The notes under the pieces were generated by a model that was not told where the DNA came from, searched no databases, and worked only from the letters and a program-made list of their open reading frames with translations. A stretch of 64,000 bases of DNA, taken from CAYMCO01 sp964388955. Its GTDB lineage: Bacteria; Chloroflexota; Anaerolineae; Anaerolineales; E44-bin32. A program made the translations under genes and the position numbers. The first letter of the stretch is position 1; every line of letters begins with the position of its first letter. Shown here piece after piece: positions 8,596-17,511 of the stretch. The stretch spans positions 62,001 to 126,000 of the forward strand of contig CAYMCO010000007.1 in NCBI GenBank assembly GCA_964388955.1, in the 5' to 3' direction.

Positions 8596-9316
8596 ACGGC
8601 CAGGGGTATGGGCGACCCGGCGCCTCGGCGGGGAAGCGCTTGTGCCGAAGAAGGTCATCAACCCGAACCACGAGCGCTGCCACCTCGCCCTCGGAGAGCA
8701 GGTCGCAGTAGCTGTGCCACAAGCGGGATCCGGGCTGCAAGCGGTCCCGGTATCCACGCACCAGGTCGAGCAAGGCTTCGGGCACCCGCTCGCCGGCGAA
8801 ATCCCAGATCACCGTGCGCAGCTTGGGTTCTTCGTGAAAACACAGGCCGTGATCGATAAGCCATATGTGGTCATCCGAGCCCAGCAGCACATGTCCACCC
8901 TTGCGATCCGCGTTGTTCATGATTACGTCCAACAGGGCGACGGGCCGCAGCCGCTGTTTGTCCGAATCGCTCATCGTGAAGTAGTGCCTCTCCGGATCAG
9001 CATCCACATATAGTTGCAGGGAGCCCGCACCGGCTGGGCCCTCCGAGCGCAGCACGGTGGGGGGGATGAAATCCCATCCGATCTCCCGGGCCGTGAGATA
9101 GGCGGCGACTTCCCGGGCGGCAAGCGTGCCATGGGGGAAATCCCAGAGTGGTCGCTCCCCTTTTGCGGGCTTGTACACCGCCTGCAAGGTCTCGCCGCCG
9201 TGATCCACTTCGGCCAGAAAAGTGTAGTTGGATCCCCACAGGAAGCGCCCCGCCAGGCGGATATTCCCCTGTTGGAGATGCTCTAGGATCCGACCGACTT
9301 CGACTCCATGCCTCAT
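8588..9316 (-). CDS. SCO1664 family protein (PI3/4-kinase-like fold)
   Basis: The 242-residue protein resembles the SCO1664 family described from actinobacteria, which is distantly related to phosphatidylinositol 3/4-kinase-like phosphotransferases. Kinase-like features are the nucleotide-loop region YKPAKGERPLWDFP, an LDVIMNNADRKGGH motif resembling a catalytic loop (D and N), and IWLIDHGLCF resembling the metal-binding Asp motif. No substrate is known. Its neighbours upstream are DUF3090 and an MSMEG_4193-type phosphomutase, the same trio seen together in actinobacteria, which suggests a shared but undefined function. Confidence 0.8.
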   Translation of the reverse strand: MRHGVEVGRILEHLQQGNIRLAGRFLWGSNYTFLAEVDHGGETLQAVYKPAKGERPLWDFPHGTLAAREVAAYLTAREIGWDFIPPTVLRSEGPAGAGSLQLYVDADPERHYFTMSDSDKQRLRPVALLDVIMNNADRKGGHVLLGSDDHIWLIDHGLCFHEEPKLRTVIWDFAGERVPEALLDLVRGYRDRLQPGSRLWHSYCDLLSEGEVAALVVRVDDLLRHKRFPAEAPGRPYPWPLV

Positions 9317-9433
9317 CTTTGGCCCCGGCTTGTTTGGGGTTGCCCGTGCGCTCTGAATGATCTGGCCGGCACGAAACGTGCCTTTGTTAGGGGTTTCGCC
9401 TGAGACTGTACAGACGGCTGGAAAGGCGTCAAG

Positions 9434-9970
9434 CTAGTGCTTGTGCCCGTTGCTTTTGGGACAAAAATGGCCCTCGGGGTCGATCGGCAGTCCGCAGTTG
9501 CCGCAGATCTCTCTCCCCCGGCTTGCGAGCTCCACGCTCCAGTTGCAGAGCTTCAGCATCTGAGCGCGCGAGCACCAGATGCGCACGACCTTGGCATCCT
9601 CCGGGTCCGCGTCCTCTGGCTGAATTTCTCGCGCCACCAGGATCATCTCGTCGGCGATCTCGTCGTAGCCGAGGCCGATCTGACCCACGCGGAAAACCGG
9701 ATCCAGCGGGGTGATCAACTGCATGCCTTGCTCGTTATAGTCTCCCTGCGCCGTCCCCAGATCAGGAAAGCGCTCCCCGAGGTCTTCGTAGAACTTCTCG
9801 ACCCCGACGGCCAGCGACTGCAGTTGTTCCTTCTCCACAATTAGGGTGACGATCTGCTTATCCTTCTGCGCTTGAAGGTAGAAGACCCGCTTCCCGGGCG
9901 GGCCGACGGCGCCGGAGGTGATATGCTCGGCCGGTCGCAGATCGATTTCCTTGCGGTCCATCAGACTCAT
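9434..9970 (-). CDS. DUF3090 family protein
   Basis: The 178-residue protein matches the DUF3090 family in layout. The N terminus reads PAEHITSGAVGPPGKRVFYLQ, the middle is rich in charged helices, and the end carries a probable zinc-binding cluster (ICGNCGLPIDPEGHFCP, three Cys and one His). The function is unknown. The start could be 9970 or the ATG at 9961 (MDRKEIDL). It sits between the phosphomutase-like gene and the SCO1664-type gene. Confidence 0.82.
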   Translation of the reverse strand: MSLMDRKEIDLRPAEHITSGAVGPPGKRVFYLQAQKDKQIVTLIVEKEQLQSLAVGVEKFYEDLGERFPDLGTAQGDYNEQGMQLITPLDPVFRVGQIGLGYDEIADEMILVAREIQPEDADPEDAKVVRIWCSRAQMLKLCNWSVELASRGREICGNCGLPIDPEGHFCPKSNGHKH

Positions 9971-10028
9971 CTAGCCAACCATCCCAGCCCGGCTCTTGAC
10001 CGTCATAATCGGCGTATTGCGAAGTATA

Positions 10029-10649
10029 TCACTCCGCACGCGCTCGCTCCGCAGCGCGGGTATCGTTGACCTTGATTATGTGGATGGTGTCCTTCTGCAG
10101 ACCGAGGATGCTTATGGAAGCGGGCGAAACATGCAAGCGTTGAAACAGATCCAGCGGCAGGCCCAGGTAGTAGGCGATGGCAAGGCGGATCATATCCGAG
10201 TGGCTGAAACAGGCGATGCGATCGTCCTTCCCGCTGTGCTCCTCCCGGATGCGCTCCAACTCGGCTACGATGCGCGCCTGACCCCCGCGGAAGGTCTCGC
10301 CCTCCGGAAACTGCACCAGGGAGGGGGTGCGCTGGACCAGAGGCCACAGCTTCCTTCGATGCAGCTGCTTAAACGTGCGCCCCTCCCAGCTTCCCACATC
10401 CAGCTCGCCCAGCCCCGGCCGGGTGATGACCTCGATCCCGAGCCGGGCCGCCAGAGGGGCAGCGGTTTCCACGGCGCGCTCCAATGGGCTGGAATAGACG
10501 GCCTTGAATTTGATCTGGGCGAGCAGGTCTGCGAGGGCCTCCGCTTGGGCCCTTCCCTGGTCGTTGAGATGTACGTCCGGCAGCCACCCCGGCATGCGTT
10601 TTCCGAGCAGTTCGTTGTCTCCGTGGCGAATGAGATAGATGAGAGTCAT
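10029..10649 (-). CDS. Histidine phosphatase, MSMEG_4193 phosphomutase-like family
   Basis: The protein has the histidine phosphatase (phosphoglycerate-mutase) fold, with the catalytic RHG motif at the N terminus (LIRHGDNELLGKRMPG), the SSPLERAVETA second motif, GELDVGSWEG, and the C-terminal His in ACFSHSDMIRLAIAYYLG. At 206 residues it fits the MSMEG_4193 family of putative phosphomutases. The substrate is unknown. Its ATG overlaps the rarA stop by 4 bases, so it is cotranslated with rarA. Confidence 0.85.
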   Translation of the reverse strand: MTLIYLIRHGDNELLGKRMPGWLPDVHLNDQGRAQAEALADLLAQIKFKAVYSSPLERAVETAAPLAARLGIEVITRPGLGELDVGSWEGRTFKQLHRRKLWPLVQRTPSLVQFPEGETFRGGQARIVAELERIREEHSGKDDRIACFSHSDMIRLAIAYYLGLPLDLFQRLHVSPASISILGLQKDTIHIIKVNDTRAAERARAE

Positions 10650-12088
10650 TGGTCTGGGTCCTGTCCGGATGTGCCGCGGGCGTTTCGGCCGTGATGGCGC
10701 TTCAATGTCACGACTTCGTCTTCGGCGAGGTCGGGCACCTGGCGCGTCTCCTCGATGCCGAGCGCTTGCCGCTGGGCTTCGCGCCAGCGTTGGAGGCGGC
10801 CCCGAACCTGGGCTTCATAGCCCTGGTCGGAAGGCTCGTAGAAATATGTCCCCCAGAGTTCATCGGGCAGGTATCCCTGGCCGATGTGATGCCCGGGATG
10901 CTCGTGCGGATAGATGTATCCTTCGCCGTGGCCGAGCGCCTCGGCGTCTCGGTTGGCGTCCCGCAGGTGGTCCGGCACCTCCCGCACGCCCTGCTCCTCG
11001 ATCATTCTGAAGGCTTTGAAGTAGGCGGTGCTGGTGTTGGATTTCGGCGCCGTCGCCAGGTACAGGGTGGCCTCCACGATGGGGTACACGCCCTCCGGCA
11101 GGCCCACGAATTCGAAGGACTGCATGGCGGCCGCGGCGACCACCAGACCCATGGGATCCGCCAGGCCGATGTCCTCCGAAGCCAGGATCAAGAGACGCCG
11201 GATGATGAAGCGTGGATCCTCCCCGGCGTACAGCATCTTCGCCAGCCAGTAGAGCGCGGCGTCGGGGTCGGAGCCGCGCACCGACTTTATGAAGGCGGAG
11301 ATGGTGTCATAATGCGCATCGCCATCCTTGTCATACAATACCGCCCGTCGCTGGATTGAATCCTGCGCCACCTGGAGCGAGATTTGGATCACTCCAGATG
11401 CGTCGGGAGGGGTGCTCTCCACCGCAAGTTCCAGCGCGTTCAGCGCGTTGCGTGCGTCGCCCCCGGCCACGTGCACAATATGGTCGAGGGCCTGCCCGGT
11501 CAGATTGACCTGACGTTCACCATAGCCGCGCTCGCGATCCTCCAATGCCGCCCGGAGGATCCCCGCCACATCCGCGTCGGACAGCGGTCGCAGCTGGAAG
11601 ATCCGGGAGCGGGATACCAGGGCGTCGATAACCTCGAAATAGGGGTTCTCGGTGGTGGCGCCGATCAGCGTGATTGTCCCATTCTCGACGTGCGGAAGCA
11701 GGGCGTCCTGCTGAGCCTTATTCCAGCGGTGGACCTCGTCGACGAACAGAATGGTGCGCGTCTGATAGAGCTTCCGCAGCTCGATGGCATCTTTGATGAC
11801 CCGTCGCAGCTCCGGCTTGCCCGCCAGCACCGCTGAGAGGGTCTCGAAATGGGAGCGGGTGTGGTTGGCGATGATCTGCGCCAGTGTGGTCTTCCCCGAC
11901 CCCGGCGGCCCCCAGAAGATGATGGAGGAGAACAGTCGGTCCGCCTCGATGGCTCTGCGCAGCAGCCGGCCTTCTCCGACGATGTCCTCCTGGCCGAAGA
12001 ACTCTCCAAGGTCCCGCGGCCGCATGCGCGCCGCCAGTGGCGCTTCCTTATTCAGGCGTTTCTTCAACGCATGATCGAAGAGATCCAT
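10646..12088 (-). CDS. rarA: Replication-associated recombination ATPase RarA (MgsA)
   Basis: RarA is a clamp-loader-like AAA+ ATPase acting at stalled replication forks. Walker A is GPPGSGKTTLAQII, Walker B is LFVDEVHRWNKAQQDALL, and sensor 1 is GATTENPYFEV. The C-terminal tetramerisation part is present (HPGHHIGQGYLPDEL). The chosen start is the ATG at 12088 (MDLFDHALKKRLNKEAPLA), which matches the family N terminus; the frame reaches 12115. It heads a leftward cluster that includes the phosphomutase and DUF3090 genes. Confidence 0.96.
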   Translation of the reverse strand: MDLFDHALKKRLNKEAPLAARMRPRDLGEFFGQEDIVGEGRLLRRAIEADRLFSSIIFWGPPGSGKTTLAQIIANHTRSHFETLSAVLAGKPELRRVIKDAIELRKLYQTRTILFVDEVHRWNKAQQDALLPHVENGTITLIGATTENPYFEVIDALVSRSRIFQLRPLSDADVAGILRAALEDRERGYGERQVNLTGQALDHIVHVAGGDARNALNALELAVESTPPDASGVIQISLQVAQDSIQRRAVLYDKDGDAHYDTISAFIKSVRGSDPDAALYWLAKMLYAGEDPRFIIRRLLILASEDIGLADPMGLVVAAAAMQSFEFVGLPEGVYPIVEATLYLATAPKSNTSTAYFKAFRMIEEQGVREVPDHLRDANRDAEALGHGEGYIYPHEHPGHHIGQGYLPDELWGTYFYEPSDQGYEAQVRGRLQRWREAQRQALGIEETRQVPDLAEDEVVTLKRHHGRNARGTSGQDPDQ

Positions 12089-12132
12089 GGCTTTCTCTGG
12101 CGTGGATTGTAACATGCGGGCGGCCTCGATTT

Positions 12133-12180
12133 GGGTTGCAGGTCAACGTTCACACGTCAGAACGTTCGAACGTTCCAACG
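12133..12180. repeat. Intergenic repeat rich in AACGTTC, copy 2
   Basis: This is the second copy of the element at 7366-7415. It contains the same GGGTTGC lead, the exact 13-mer AACGTTCACACGT (12145-12157) and further AACGTTC units ending in CCAACG. From about 12220 to 12310 it is followed by more low-complexity repeats (variants of TTCACT and CGTTCGTCG) that include the GTCATTGGTCG string. The element fills the rarA-maf divergent spacer. Confidence 0.7.
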
Positions 12181-12341
12181 CAGTTGTGGTCAGTGTGGAA
12201 AGCGCAATCAGCCAGTCATCGTCGACTGTTCACTACTCACCATTCACTGCTCCCTTTTCACTGCGCAAAGCGTTCTTTGATCGTCATTGGTCGTTCGTCG
12301 TTGGTTGTCGGTAAATGGCCGGCGGCCGAACTCCGGGGGTG

Positions 12342-12350
12342 TGCTAGAAT
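12342..12350 (+). promoter_or_regulatory. Extended -10 promoter for maf operon
   Basis: The bases read TGCTAGAAT, an extended -10 element with the TAGAAT hexamer also found before other genes of this window (for example lexA and tRNA-Gly). It lies 35 bases before the maf ATG. No good -35 was found. Confidence 0.5.
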
Positions 12351-12384
12351 CCGTCCTCATCTGAAGAGAGGGGTATGCGGGGAT

Positions 12385-13059
12385 ATGCGTCCGACGGGAA
12401 AAGACTTCACGGTTGTGCTGGCGTCGGCCTCCCCCCGGCGCCAAGCGCTGATGCGCCTGACCGGCTGGCCGGCGGTGGTGCACCCGGTGGAGGTCCGTGA
12501 ATCCCCTCTGCCGGGGGAGGCGGCGGGGGAGCTCGCCGCCCGTCTCGCGGCCGAGAAGGCTCGACGAGCCGCACAGGATTTCGAGGCAGGAGCCGTAGTG
12601 GTGGGGGCAGATACGGTGGTGGCGGACGCCACGCGGTTGTTGGGCAAGCCCAGAGACGAGGCGGAGGCCTTGCGGATGTTGATGGCCCTGCAAGGGCGGG
12701 AGCACCAAGTCGTCAGTTCCTTGGCGTTGGTGACCGGGGATAGGATGATTCAGGAGGCCTGCAGCACGGAGGTCCATATGCGCAGCCTTGAATTGGCGGC
12801 GGCTCAGGCATACGTAGAAAGCGGGCGGCCGATGGACAAGGCTGGCGCCTATGGGATCCAGGATCGAGAATTCGATCTTGTGGATATGGCGGCGATGCGG
12901 GGCTGTTTTGCCAACGTGATGGGCTTTCCCATCTGCCATTTCGTACGAGCCATGGGAAGACTGGGGATTCGTCCGCCGAATGACGTTCCTATTGCATGTC
13001 AAAGGTACACGCGTTACGATTGCCCTGTGTACCAGTCCATCTTGAGGGGCATTTCTTGA
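12385..13059 (+). CDS. maf: Maf family nucleoside triphosphate pyrophosphatase
   Basis: Maf proteins hydrolyse non-canonical or specific nucleoside triphosphates to monophosphates (house-cleaning). The signatures are LASASPRRQALM at the N terminus, VVGADTVVAD, LGKPRDEAEA and DKAGAYGIQD. The ATG at 12385 follows a purine-rich GAGAGGGG stretch. The product is 224 residues, with a C-terminal tail slightly longer than usual. The stop codon overlaps the TTG start of the next gene (TTGA), which points to translational coupling. Confidence 0.93.
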   Translation: MRPTGKDFTVVLASASPRRQALMRLTGWPAVVHPVEVRESPLPGEAAGELAARLAAEKARRAAQDFEAGAVVVGADTVVADATRLLGKPRDEAEALRMLMALQGREHQVVSSLALVTGDRMIQEACSTEVHMRSLELAAAQAYVESGRPMDKAGAYGIQDREFDLVDMAAMRGCFANVMGFPICHFVRAMGRLGIRPPNDVPIACQRYTRYDCPVYQSILRGIS

Positions 13060-15308
13060 GACGCATCGCATTGCTGGGCCTTGCGATCATGATCGTGGCC
13101 TGCACGCCATCGACACCGGTGGCCACCTCGGGCGCGAGCGAACCCACCCTACCGCCGCCCGCCATGACCGTTGTCTCCGCGCCGGACCCTGAGGCGCTTG
13201 TGGACCGTTTCCTCGAAGCCTGGTCGAATTTCGACTACGAGGGCATGTACGCCATGCTGAGCCCCCTGAGCCAGGATTCTATTTCATCCCAGGAATTCAC
13301 CGATCGCTACCAGGAAGTGCGGCGGACTGCAGCGTTGACCGGCGTGGATCATGAGATTGTCTCCTCCCTGATCAACCCCCAGGCCGCACAGGTGAGATAC
13401 CGCCTCACCCTGCACAGCGCGGTCGTGGGGGATCTCACTCGGGAGACCTGGGTGGACCTGAAACGGTACGATGGAGAATGGCTGATCTCGTGGACGGACG
13501 GTGCGATCATGCCGGAACTCACGCGGGACAACGGTCTGTATTTGAATGTGGTCACCCCCACGCGGGCCAATATCTACGATCGGAACGGGCTGGCACTGGC
13601 GGTGCAGGATGAAATCGTGGCCCTGTGGCTTGTGCCCGACCAGATCGGCGGGAAGAAGAAGGAAGAGCGTATGCTCGGGGCCCTGAGCCGCCTGCTGGGG
13701 GAGCCCCCACAGAGCATCGAGGCGCGCTATGATCCCTTTCGGGACACCAACTTCTACATCCCACTGGGCGAGGTCTCGGTGGATGAATTTCAGCAGGAGG
13801 AAGACACGCTGGCCTCCGCCGGCGGTGTGCAGTGGGCATATTATTCGGGCCGCTACTATCTGGGGAACGGCATGGCCGCGCATGCAGTGGGCTATGTCGC
13901 TCAGATCCAACAGGAGCAGTTGGACGGCTATTTGGCGCGCGGCTATCAGCAGGACGCGTTTGTGGGCCAGACCGGCGTGGAGCTGGCATATGAGGACGAA
14001 CTGCGGGGTGTGCCCGGCGGGACCCTGTACCTCACCGATGCGGATGGCCAACCGACGGAGGTTTTGGCTTCCCGGGACTCCCAGCCGCCGCAGGCCGTGT
14101 ACACCACCCTGGACAGGAATCTGCAGTATTGGGCGGAGCAGGCCATCGCCGGCTTCAGCGGGGCCATCGTGGTGCTGGAACGCGACACCGGCGCGGTGCT
14201 GGCGATGGTCTCCTCGCCGGGTTTCGACCCCAACCTGTGGGATGCGCGGAACCCCAACAGCGGTCCCGGCTTGACCGACTTGATGAACAGCGGTCGTCAG
14301 CCCCTGGTTGACCGGGCAACGCACGGCGTCTACCCGCTCGGATCGGTGTTCAAGATCATTACCTTCTCCGCTGCGCTGAAGTCAGGGATCTATACGATCG
14401 ATACCCAGTACACATGCACCGGCGAGTTTCGGGAGCTACCCGGACAGGTGCTCTATGACTGGACCGTCGAGCGGGATCTCCCACCGCACGGCACCGTCAC
14501 TCTGATGCAGGGCCTGGAGCGCTCCTGCAACCCCTTCTTCTGGCATATCGGGCTCGATCTGTACAATCAGGGACTTCCAACCGCCCTGCCGGAAATGGCG
14601 GAAGCCTACGGTCTCGGGCAGATCACGGGCATCGAGATCGGGGAAGCGAGCGGACAGGTGCCCAATCCGGAGACGAAGTTGGAGACCACAGGTGAGGAGT
14701 GGACGCCGGGCGATGCGGTGCAGCTCGCCATCGGACAATCGTCCCTGCAGGTGACACCGCTCCAGGTGGCCCGCTTCATCAGCGCGATCGGCAACGGCGG
14801 CACTTTGTTGCGCCCCCAGATTATTGAGCGCGTGCAGACCGCCGAAGGTGAGGTGAGCTACGAATTCAAGCCCGACCCGCAGGGCCGGCTTCCGCTGGAT
14901 GAGGCGGACCTGGCGTCTCTGCAGGAGGCCATGTTCGCGGTCACCAGCAGCCCGGACGGGACCGCCCGTCGGGTGCTTCGCTACCCGAGCACCTTCTCCA
15001 TCAAAGTCGCCGGCAAGACCGGCACGGCGGAGAGCGGCCTGGAGGATCCGCATGCATGGTTTGCCGGATACACCTTCATGGATCGGGAGGATTTGCCCGA
15101 CATCGCCGCGGTGGTGATTGTGGAGAACCAGGGTGAGGGCTCTGAATGGGCCGCGCCCATATTCCGCCGCGTGGTGGAGGCGTATTTCTTCGGCAGGCCG
15201 TATACACTCTATCGTTGGGAGTCGGAGATCGGGGTGACGCGCACCCCCGAACCGACCGAGAGCCCGGGAGGTGAGAATTCAGAGGCGACGCCGGAAGGCG
15301 GCCAGTAG
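13056..15308 (+). CDS. Penicillin-binding transpeptidase, class B, lipoprotein type with NTF2-like domain
   Basis: This is a cell-wall transpeptidase that cross-links peptidoglycan. From the TTG at 13056, preceded by GAGGGG at good spacing, the product is 750 residues and begins with a lipoprotein signal ending IMIVAC (Cys at residue 16). Residues about 45-160 resemble the NTF2-like domain of MecA-type proteins, followed by a dimerisation domain (ANIYDRNGLALA). The catalytic domain has the active-site Ser in GSVFK (about residue 428), the SCN motif (about 489) and KTGT (about 652). An ATG at 12996 is in frame but would bury the signal peptide. It is anchored outside the membrane and coupled to maf. 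Confidence 0.93.
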   Translation: MRRIALLGLAIMIVACTPSTPVATSGASEPTLPPPAMTVVSAPDPEALVDRFLEAWSNFDYEGMYAMLSPLSQDSISSQEFTDRYQEVRRTAALTGVDHEIVSSLINPQAAQVRYRLTLHSAVVGDLTRETWVDLKRYDGEWLISWTDGAIMPELTRDNGLYLNVVTPTRANIYDRNGLALAVQDEIVALWLVPDQIGGKKKEERMLGALSRLLGEPPQSIEARYDPFRDTNFYIPLGEVSVDEFQQEEDTLASAGGVQWAYYSGRYYLGNGMAAHAVGYVAQIQQEQLDGYLARGYQQDAFVGQTGVELAYEDELRGVPGGTLYLTDADGQPTEVLASRDSQPPQAVYTTLDRNLQYWAEQAIAGFSGAIVVLERDTGAVLAMVSSPGFDPNLWDARNPNSGPGLTDLMNSGRQPLVDRATHGVYPLGSVFKIITFSAALKSGIYTIDTQYTCTGEFRELPGQVLYDWTVERDLPPHGTVTLMQGLERSCNPFFWHIGLDLYNQGLPTALPEMAEAYGLGQITGIEIGEASGQVPNPETKLETTGEEWTPGDAVQLAIGQSSLQVTPLQVARFISAIGNGGTLLRPQIIERVQTAEGEVSYEFKPDPQGRLPLDEADLASLQEAMFAVTSSPDGTARRVLRYPSTFSIKVAGKTGTAESGLEDPHAWFAGYTFMDREDLPDIAAVVIVENQGEGSEWAAPIFRRVVEAYFFGRPYTLYRWESEIGVTRTPEPTESPGGENSEATPEGGQ

Positions 15309-15339
15309 GCTGGCGGGCAAGTGACCCCGCCGGGGCGCG

Positions 15340-16257
15340 ATGACTGAAGCGCCGCTCCTGCCCGGCCTGGTGGTGAGAGCCCAATCCGGGTTCTTCGAGG
15401 TCGAGACGGCGCGCGGGGCTGTAATTGCACAGATACGGGGGCGCCACCGGCAAAAGCGCTTGGAGAGCGATTTGGTTGCGCTTGGGGATCGGGTGGTGGT
15501 TCAGTTGGTGGATGAGGGGCGGGGGGTGATCGAGGAGATTGAACCCCGTGAGCGGTCGCTTTCCCGGCGCGCTCCTGGGGGCGAGGTCGAACAGGTATTG
15601 GTCGCCAATCCGGATCAGGCGATCTTTGTCTTTGCCTGTGCGGATCCGGACCCCAACTTCCGCATGCTGGATCGTATGCTCGTCAGCGCCGAGGAGCAGG
15701 AGATTCCCGCTGTGATCTGCGCCAACAAGATCGACCTGGTCGTGGTCGCGGACGCCCGCCGGGAATTTGGGGAGTACCAGGAGATTGGGTACCGCGTGTA
15801 TTACACCTCGGCCAAGACCGGGAGGGGGGTGTCGCGGCTGCGAAAGGCGCTGCGCGACAAGCTCTCCGTTTTTGCCGGCCCCTCGGGCGCGGGGAAGTCC
15901 AGCCTTCTCAACGCCATCCAGCCGGGGCTCGGCCTGCGCACCGGGGAGATCAGCGACGCGACGGGCAAGGGAATCCACACCACCGTGTATCCCCATTTGC
16001 TGGCGCTTGACGAGGGCGGCTATGTGGCCGACACGCCGGGCTTGAAGGCCTTCGCCCTGTGGGACATCGAGGCCGAGGAGCTCGACGGGTACTTCCCCGA
16101 GTTCAGACCGTTGGTCTCGGAATGCGCCTTCAGCGACTGCACCCATACGCACGAGCCCGAATGCGCCATCAAGCAGGCGGTGGAGGATGGCCGCATCAGC
16201 CCCGAACGGTACGAGTCGTACCTGCGCATTCGCGAGGGAGAAGAAGTCGGCTGGTAA
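15340..16257 (+). CDS. rsgA: Ribosome small-subunit GTPase RsgA
   Basis: RsgA is a circularly permuted GTPase that assists 30S maturation. The permuted motif order is visible: G4 as CANKIDLV, then G1 as GPSGAGKSSLLNA, then the switch region GKGIHTTVY and G3 as ADTPG. An N-terminal OB-fold precedes the GTPase, and the C terminus holds the zinc site (ECAFSDCTHTHEPECAIK). At 305 residues it is standard. It lies 31 bases after the penicillin-binding protein gene and is probably in the same operon. Confidence 0.97.
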   Translation: MTEAPLLPGLVVRAQSGFFEVETARGAVIAQIRGRHRQKRLESDLVALGDRVVVQLVDEGRGVIEEIEPRERSLSRRAPGGEVEQVLVANPDQAIFVFACADPDPNFRMLDRMLVSAEEQEIPAVICANKIDLVVVADARREFGEYQEIGYRVYYTSAKTGRGVSRLRKALRDKLSVFAGPSGAGKSSLLNAIQPGLGLRTGEISDATGKGIHTTVYPHLLALDEGGYVADTPGLKAFALWDIEAEELDGYFPEFRPLVSECAFSDCTHTHEPECAIKQAVEDGRISPERYESYLRIREGEEVGW

Positions 16258-16344
16258 TCCCCCAGTACCAAGGTGCTACAAAGGAGTGCGCTGCGATGCG
16301 GCCTGCGCCTCTTCTATAATGTGAGAGCCTCAAGGCGGGAGGCC

Positions 16345-17292
16345 ATGCGTCGAAGCGGATTTGTGCTCATCTTGATCATCGGCGTGTTGCTGGTCGCCGG
16401 GCCTGTTGGCGCCCAATCGGGCGGGCGCTACTATCCTGAGACCGGCCATACGCTCGATAGTCTGTTCGTGGACTACTTCGACGCGCACGGTGGCCTCGAG
16501 CTCCTGGGTTATCCCATCACAGACTCCTTCATCGATCCGCTTTCCGGCCAATTGGTGCAGTACCTGCAGAACACGCGTCTGGAGTTGGTTCGTGAAGGGG
16601 AGAGCACCTCAGTGCGCTTGCCTTCGATGGGGGAACTGTTGGGGGGCTGGGACAATCCTCTGGAGGCGGGAGAGATCCCAACCGAGCCGGAGGAGGGCTG
16701 CAAGTATTACCCCGAGTCCGGCCACGCGGTGTGCTATGCATTTCTGGAGTTCTATGTAGGGCACGGGGGCCCTCCCGTGCTCGGGTATCCGATATCCGAG
16801 TTCAAACTGCAGAATGGGCGCTTGGTGCAGTATTTCCAGGGGTTCCGCCTGGATTGGCACCCGGACGAGATCGCAGGGGAGCAAGTGCGCGTGGCCCCCT
16901 TGGGCAGAGCCCACTTCGAACAGATGGGCTACGACCGCAGCCTGCTGCGCGCCCGGCCGCAAGACGGAATGATCCAATACCGCGTGGTCGAATTGCAGCC
17001 CAGAGTTTCGGTGTGGAAGCCGGTCGTGCGCCCATCTGACAGCCAACGGGTGTATGTCAGCGTCACGGATCAGAACTTCAATCCGGTGCGCGGGGCCGGT
17101 GTGACCTTGATCCTCCATCTGGCCGATCAAGAGCGCATGATGATCATGCCGACCACGGATCAGCAGGGGGTCAGCCAGCTTGAATTCGAGTTTCAAGAGG
17201 GGACGCCGGGTGCAAACGTCACCATGGAGGTGTGGGTGATCTATGGCGAGCTGCTGGCCAGCAGCCGGGATTCTTACCGCGTATGGTGGTGA
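16345..17292 (+). CDS. Secreted protein with LGFP-like repeats and a C-terminal beta domain
   Basis: The 315-residue product begins with a signal peptide (MRRSGFVLILIIGVLLVAG, cleavage probably after VGAQ). The ATG at 16345 follows GGGAGG. Two repeats share the pattern YYPE(T/S)GH, an aromatic stretch, GG and LGYPI (around residues 30-70 and 125-165), each followed by LVQY(L/F)Q. They resemble LGFP-type repeats common in secreted Chloroflexota proteins. The last 90 residues (SQRVYVSVTDQNFNPVRGAGV) look like an immunoglobulin-like or invasin-like beta sandwich. The likely role is cell-surface or wall binding; the exact function is unknown. Confidence 0.75.
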   Translation: MRRSGFVLILIIGVLLVAGPVGAQSGGRYYPETGHTLDSLFVDYFDAHGGLELLGYPITDSFIDPLSGQLVQYLQNTRLELVREGESTSVRLPSMGELLGGWDNPLEAGEIPTEPEEGCKYYPESGHAVCYAFLEFYVGHGGPPVLGYPISEFKLQNGRLVQYFQGFRLDWHPDEIAGEQVRVAPLGRAHFEQMGYDRSLLRARPQDGMIQYRVVELQPRVSVWKPVVRPSDSQRVYVSVTDQNFNPVRGAGVTLILHLADQERMMIMPTTDQQGVSQLEFEFQEGTPGANVTMEVWVIYGELLASSRDSYRVWW

Positions 17293-17511
17293 CCGGAAAC
17301 TCGGCGCCAGGCAATTCAGCCGGAATACGAAACGGCGCGGGCTCCGGCGCCCCTTTTCCTTCATCTGGAGGTATCAAAGCTCGTTCTACGGCCGGAGGAG
17401 GCGGGGTTCTTCGCCGAGAGTCGCGCCGGCTGGGATGCCGACCACCTTCCAGGAAGCTTGCAGGGGGCGGCTCAATCGGCATTCAGATGGAGGCTTGCTG
17501 CGCGTGGCGGC

